Of a stretch of 27,680 nucleotides of DNA, positions 24,151 to 27,680 are shown piece after piece. The stretch is from Choristocarpus tenellus KU-1152 (lineage: Eukaryota > Phaeophyceae), in assembly GCA_964200185.2 (NCBI GenBank), contig CAXNAD020000141.1, positions 1 to 27,680 on the forward strand, in the 5' to 3' direction. The translations under genes and the position numbers were made by a program. Position 1 is the stretch's first letter; each line of letters begins with the position of its first letter. The notes beneath the pieces are model-generated. The model had not been told where the DNA came from. It saw only the letters and a list, made by a program, of their open reading frames with translations, and searched no databases.

Positions 24151-24965
24151 AATTGCAGGTCCGATGACAAATTCTGATTTATTGAGCCTGTCCTTGCAAG
24201 TTAGAAGCTGACATTAGATTATTTTTTCTATTTTAGATTGTCCCACCACTGCCTTTGCAGACGATGTGGAGCCAGACATTTCCTCAACCCCTTAACATAA
24301 AAAAAACTGAGCACTATGGCGGAAAGAGTATGCCTATGAATCAACTTCGGACTAAGCAAATACTGTTCCCCTCAAAGTCCATATTTCTCTAACACTGTCA
24401 ATATAAATGCGGAGAGATATATTGCAACAGGTCATCGGTGCCAATGTTGAGTTCACACTCCAAGAATAATAATACAACAAGGGATTGAAACAGGACCCAA
24501 ACGATTGGTAGTAACCAGATCCCCATAGTGGTAGTAATTATACATTCAGAAAGAACCCTATCTGTGACCCATATGTATATACTTCGAAGTGTGTGTGTAT
24601 TACTTGGGAGACCTGGCTATTTCCGCATCACATGGGTCCTGTTTGACTCTTTGAAGCAATAAATACTAGTATAAATAGGATTGAATTGATTCTTGTGAGT
24701 GCTGATTCACAAGTACTGCTACTATATCCTAGAGTCTAATATGTGCTTGAGAGTATAGATGGGGAACCCTTTTTAGGAATGATAAAATAATTGATGTCAT
24801 TTTGGGTTTGCCACAAGCATCTTTCTCGATTTCGATCTTATTATGTATGCCATGTTTTTGGGGATACTGGGCAGGTATGTCGTAAGGTGGACAGACATGC
24901 CATGCCAAGGGTAGTCAGAACATTGTTTGTGGTTATAGACAACTAGGCAGTGCCCTTAGAGTGAG
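24151..24965. other. Non-coding
   Basis: AT-rich, with no ORF of note on either strand and no repeat shared with other parts of the window. Confidence 0.4.
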
Positions 24966-25210
24966 AGTAACTTAGAGGGTACGAATTTTTTCCTTTTTGT
25001 CCATTTGGGGCTTGGCTTCTCAAGGGTTTTTATGACGTTTTACTACTCCTAAATGTTTAGGAGTAGGTAAAATGTTTAAGTTGTGAAAAAGTGTTTGCAG
25101 AACATGGTTATTTTGACACTTCCTAATAAACACGATAGCCAAAAATACATCCAAATCGCAACATTAGATTTTGGCCCCCAAATGGACGCGGCTCTACCCT
25201 CTAAGATACT
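24966..25210 (-). mobile_element. MITE-like element, family B, copy 2
   Basis: The inverse-orientation copy of 2692..2925. Ends are AGTAACTTAGAGGGTA and TACCCTCTAAGATACT. The interior matches the first copy along most of its length (TCGTGTTTATTAGGAAGTGTC on the - strand versus TCGTGTTTGTTAGGAAGTGTC). Inner blocks GTCCATTTGGGG and CCCCCAAATGGAC are inverted and shared with family A. Confidence 0.75.
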
Positions 25211-25728
25211 TGGGGTCCTTACCGTGTACCTCCTGCACGCACTTTGACGAATTTCGTGCACAGTGGAGGCTGCTACCTCACGCCTAGAACTACCACAGAC
25301 AGGACAGGCCAATTTGGTAAGGGTTTTGGCCATGATCCTTGCATAAATGGTTGTATATTACAATAAATAATATTCATTGCTATGCGCCTCATACATTGAG
25401 TTGCAGGAGGGCGGGAAGAATAGAAGAACTAGAGTTTTATGCATTCAAGGATGTCCACTGAGCACAAATCATTGACAGTTATTTCGCTTTATACAAATAG
25501 TTTCTAATAATACTGCTGTAGATGTTGGTGGTCTCTATGGTGGGTTGGCTCAAACAACATCATACTAAGGAACACAGGTATTAGCGGAACAAATGTCAAT
25601 TATCAGGAGTTGACGACTGGGGGCAGAGGATTGATATTACTCTGATTCATGCTACGGGGAAGAGATAAACCAAGAAGAATATAGGGGAAGGAAGAATGTT
25701 CAAGTGTGAGGCCTGTTGGTGAAACAAC
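25211..25728. other. Non-coding flank
   Basis: I see no supported gene. A - strand frame at 25076..25333 overlaps the repeat. Its CPVCGSSRREV start (- strand, right end near 25310) is a lone CxxC without a partner. Confidence 0.35.
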
Positions 25729-26350
25729 ATGTATGTCTGCAAGAAGGCCATATCACTCACTGCTGCTCTACCAGGGCAGAAATTCATCCATATCGTTTTG
25801 ACAGGTCAGGGGGATACTGCTTGCGAGGGGGGGAGGGTGTCCCATAGCTGCAGTACAGTCCATGCATGCACACTTTTTTTTTTCTCTCAGATAGCTTTGG
25901 TAATAGACCAAGTTCAGATAAAACTCACATAGTTGTAGCCATATAGTTGTAGTCGTGCTGAGCGCATCTGAACATGTGTATGAACAACCGTTGCTGCAGT
26001 GCATTCAAAGCTTGCAAATGACATATTTCAGTATGGGCAGGGAAAAAAATATTTGCTGCACCAGAACCACCGAAATCAACCTCTCATTCATGCGAGTTAT
26101 CTTGTGATCTTCCCAACTGAAACCCGGAGTGTTGGAAAGGGCAGTCTTAGTATCAACTGTGAGGTCATTTACTACATCATTGCCTCTGAAAGGAAGGAGA
26201 AACGATCACATCATTACTACAATAGAGAGCGTGTGGTAAGGGAAGATGCTACCATTTCATTCACAACTCATTCTTGATCTTGTGAAGGGGTCGAGGATTC
26301 GAGAACTGATCTTGGAAAGCAACGCCCTACTGTTGATTTCACATCCAGAG
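25729..26350 (+). CDS. Unrecognised gene fragment, three candidate exons
   Basis: Exon a 25729..25804 (ATG; MYVCKKAISLTAALPGQ; donor ACAG|gtcagg, phase 1). Exon b 26000..26235 (acceptor GTTGCTGCAG; contains NDIFQYGQGKKYLLHQNH and SYLVIFPTETRSVGKG; perfect donor GTG|gtaagg, phase 0). Exon c 26288..26350 (GSRIRELILESNALLLIS; donor GAG|gtaggt). Phases agree throughout, and the intron between b and c is only 52 bases. Family not recognised. Continuation after 26350 is unresolved; a later open frame reading FEMTYFDNLVVYNFL ends at about 26539 but its phase does not fit. Confidence 0.42.
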
Positions 26351-26864
26351 GTAGGTATCCCAACGATTAGTAAGATGGTGGCATATAGCACACACATGGT
26401 GTGCTGGATAGTTGTTTGTAGAATAACTGTAAAGCTCAAGTCCTTACTAACTCTGGGTAAACCCAGTTTCGAAATGACGTATTTTGATAATCTCGTAGTC
26501 TACAACTTCCTTCGAATCAGGATGCTCACCATGTTTTAGTGTCGTCCTCCTCATGAAATTATTGGAGTATTTTACCCAGGCATATTACCAAACGTGGTAG
26601 AGCGATTAATCTCGAGGAGGTAGGAGGGTCGGGCTATTAGAAAGGATCTTGAATAACATAATCCTTTTCTATCCATCCGTTCATCACATACTAGCACAGT
26701 TCTTACCAACTAATAAAAGTTGTGGAACAATAATTCGGAGAGTCTTTTCGAACAAATCACAAATCTGTGCAATTTGAGGTACTCACATATTTTCAGTAGA
26801 TTGCAAGAAGGGAGTGGGAGTATGGCACAACCCTTGAATCCATTGTTGTACATTGTCAACTCAC
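26351..26864. other. Unresolved stretch between convergent fragments
   Basis: It probably holds 3-prime parts of one or both neighbouring fragments. Short open frames exist on both strands, but I could not choose exons with matching phases. Confidence 0.3.
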
Positions 26865-27265
26865 TCAAAATACGCCAGAGAATATCTGGGCACAATACAG
26901 CTGGGTCTAGTTTTAAGAACAGGAGATGGGCCTGCAGGGGAACTTAGGTGGGGGTGGAAGGCAAAATAAGCAATTCTGTCGCTTGCTCTCTGCTGATCTT
27001 GGTACTGACGAACGTAACACATATGGGCTCACATGAGCTGCGAACCATCATTTCGTCTCCTCATTCTTCAAAGAAGCGAATATATCTTCGACTGTAGCAA
27101 TGAGGGCAAAGTATACACTATGACATCCCAGTGTGATCTCAGTAATGCCAAGGTTGATCACCCATGGCACATTCAATAGCTGTGCATCGCAAGATATGTC
27201 CATCTCTTCGCCGGATAGCTTCCGAGCATTACGGTGCGAGACCTCACCATGAGATTGAACCAAAA
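26865..27265 (-). CDS. Unrecognised - strand gene fragment, two candidate exons
   Basis: Read on the - strand: exon 27265..27162 (acceptor CAACCTTCAG; contains KLSGEEMDISCDAQLLNVPW; donor TGG|gtgatc, phase 0) and exon 26931..26865 (acceptor TTCCCCTGCAG; AHLLFLKLDPAVLCPDILW; strong donor TTTTGA|gtgagt, phase 1). The first frame is also open through to a stop at 27048, so its end is uncertain. Family not recognised, and both ends of the gene are outside what I can resolve. Confidence 0.38.
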
Positions 27266-27680
27266 CTGAAGGTTGTAAGGAGAACTCATACAACGATAGT
27301 TTGGCCGTGTGATCTGGTCATGAGGAGTCTGCTTGGCAGTTATTCTGTCGTAGCGATTGCGCAAGGGGTTCGTTTGGACTCACCACTTCGAAAGCAAGTT
27401 TCGAGAACTGTTACCATAGAGCATCCTCCACCCTCTCCGCCTTCTGACATCATCATCACCACACGAGATGGACTCAGGCGTTGATCTTTGGGTATGGTTC
27501 GCGACAAAGGTTCTTTCTTCGACCTTGAGATATCACCTTACAGCAAAGACTTTCCTTGAGACGCATGAAATACACCTATGTGAACGGGATGACATGAAAT
27601 TGCATTGTTACAAGTCAGGAATACAGTAGGTGCCCCGATTTGTTCACCCATGGGCATGCCCGAAAAAAGCGGTACAGAAT
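27266..27680. other. Right edge, unresolved
   Basis: A + strand frame of 106 codons (27164..27484) overlaps the preferred - strand exon and has no motif. It may hold further exons of the - strand fragment. Confidence 0.3.

Overview
This window looks like nuclear DNA of an intron-rich eukaryote. It has no long uninterrupted ORFs, no operon layout and no ribosome-binding sites. Coding-looking segments are short, bounded by AG acceptors and mostly GT donors (two GC), and their phases chain together on one strand. The rest is AT-leaning non-coding DNA with old transposon remnants. I cannot name the lineage. All exon boundaries are hand-made predictions without transcript or homology searches.

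Region 1..1089 has no supported gene. From about 1090 to 21920 (+ strand) I assemble one large gene of about 29 candidate exons, roughly 1,360 codons. The N-terminal part (1090..9592) is acidic and helical and I do not recognise it. The centre (11794..14117) has clear HEAT-type helices whose order and spacing recall condensin II subunit G2 (CAP-G2). The C-terminal part has a Met/Arg-rich helical stretch (16753..17558), a basic block with an RVxF-like PP1-docking motif (18148..18297), a Ser/Pro-rich linker, an acidic stretch and a ZZ-type zinc finger split by a 1.2-kb intron, ending at TAA 21918..21920. Phases agree from 11794 to 21920 in the chosen model. The join between the N-terminal exons and the HEAT part (9592 to 11794) is missing, so two adjacent genes remain possible.

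The introns carry repeats: two MITE-like families with related ends (2692..2925 and 24966..25210; 7128..7302 and 11205..11375), a 591-bp internally deleted Tc1-like element with 28-bp inverted repeats and TA duplications (10259..10849), an old dispersed repeat at about 9 to 10 kb, and a tandem duplication of an exon plus flanks (7666..8089) whose first copy would introduce a stop if spliced in.

Downstream, 21921..25728 is non-coding: a G/T-rich stretch, then a degenerate satellite-like field rich in GGACC/GGGCC (22980..24150). At the right edge are two tentative convergent gene fragments: + strand 25729..26350 and - strand 27265..26865.
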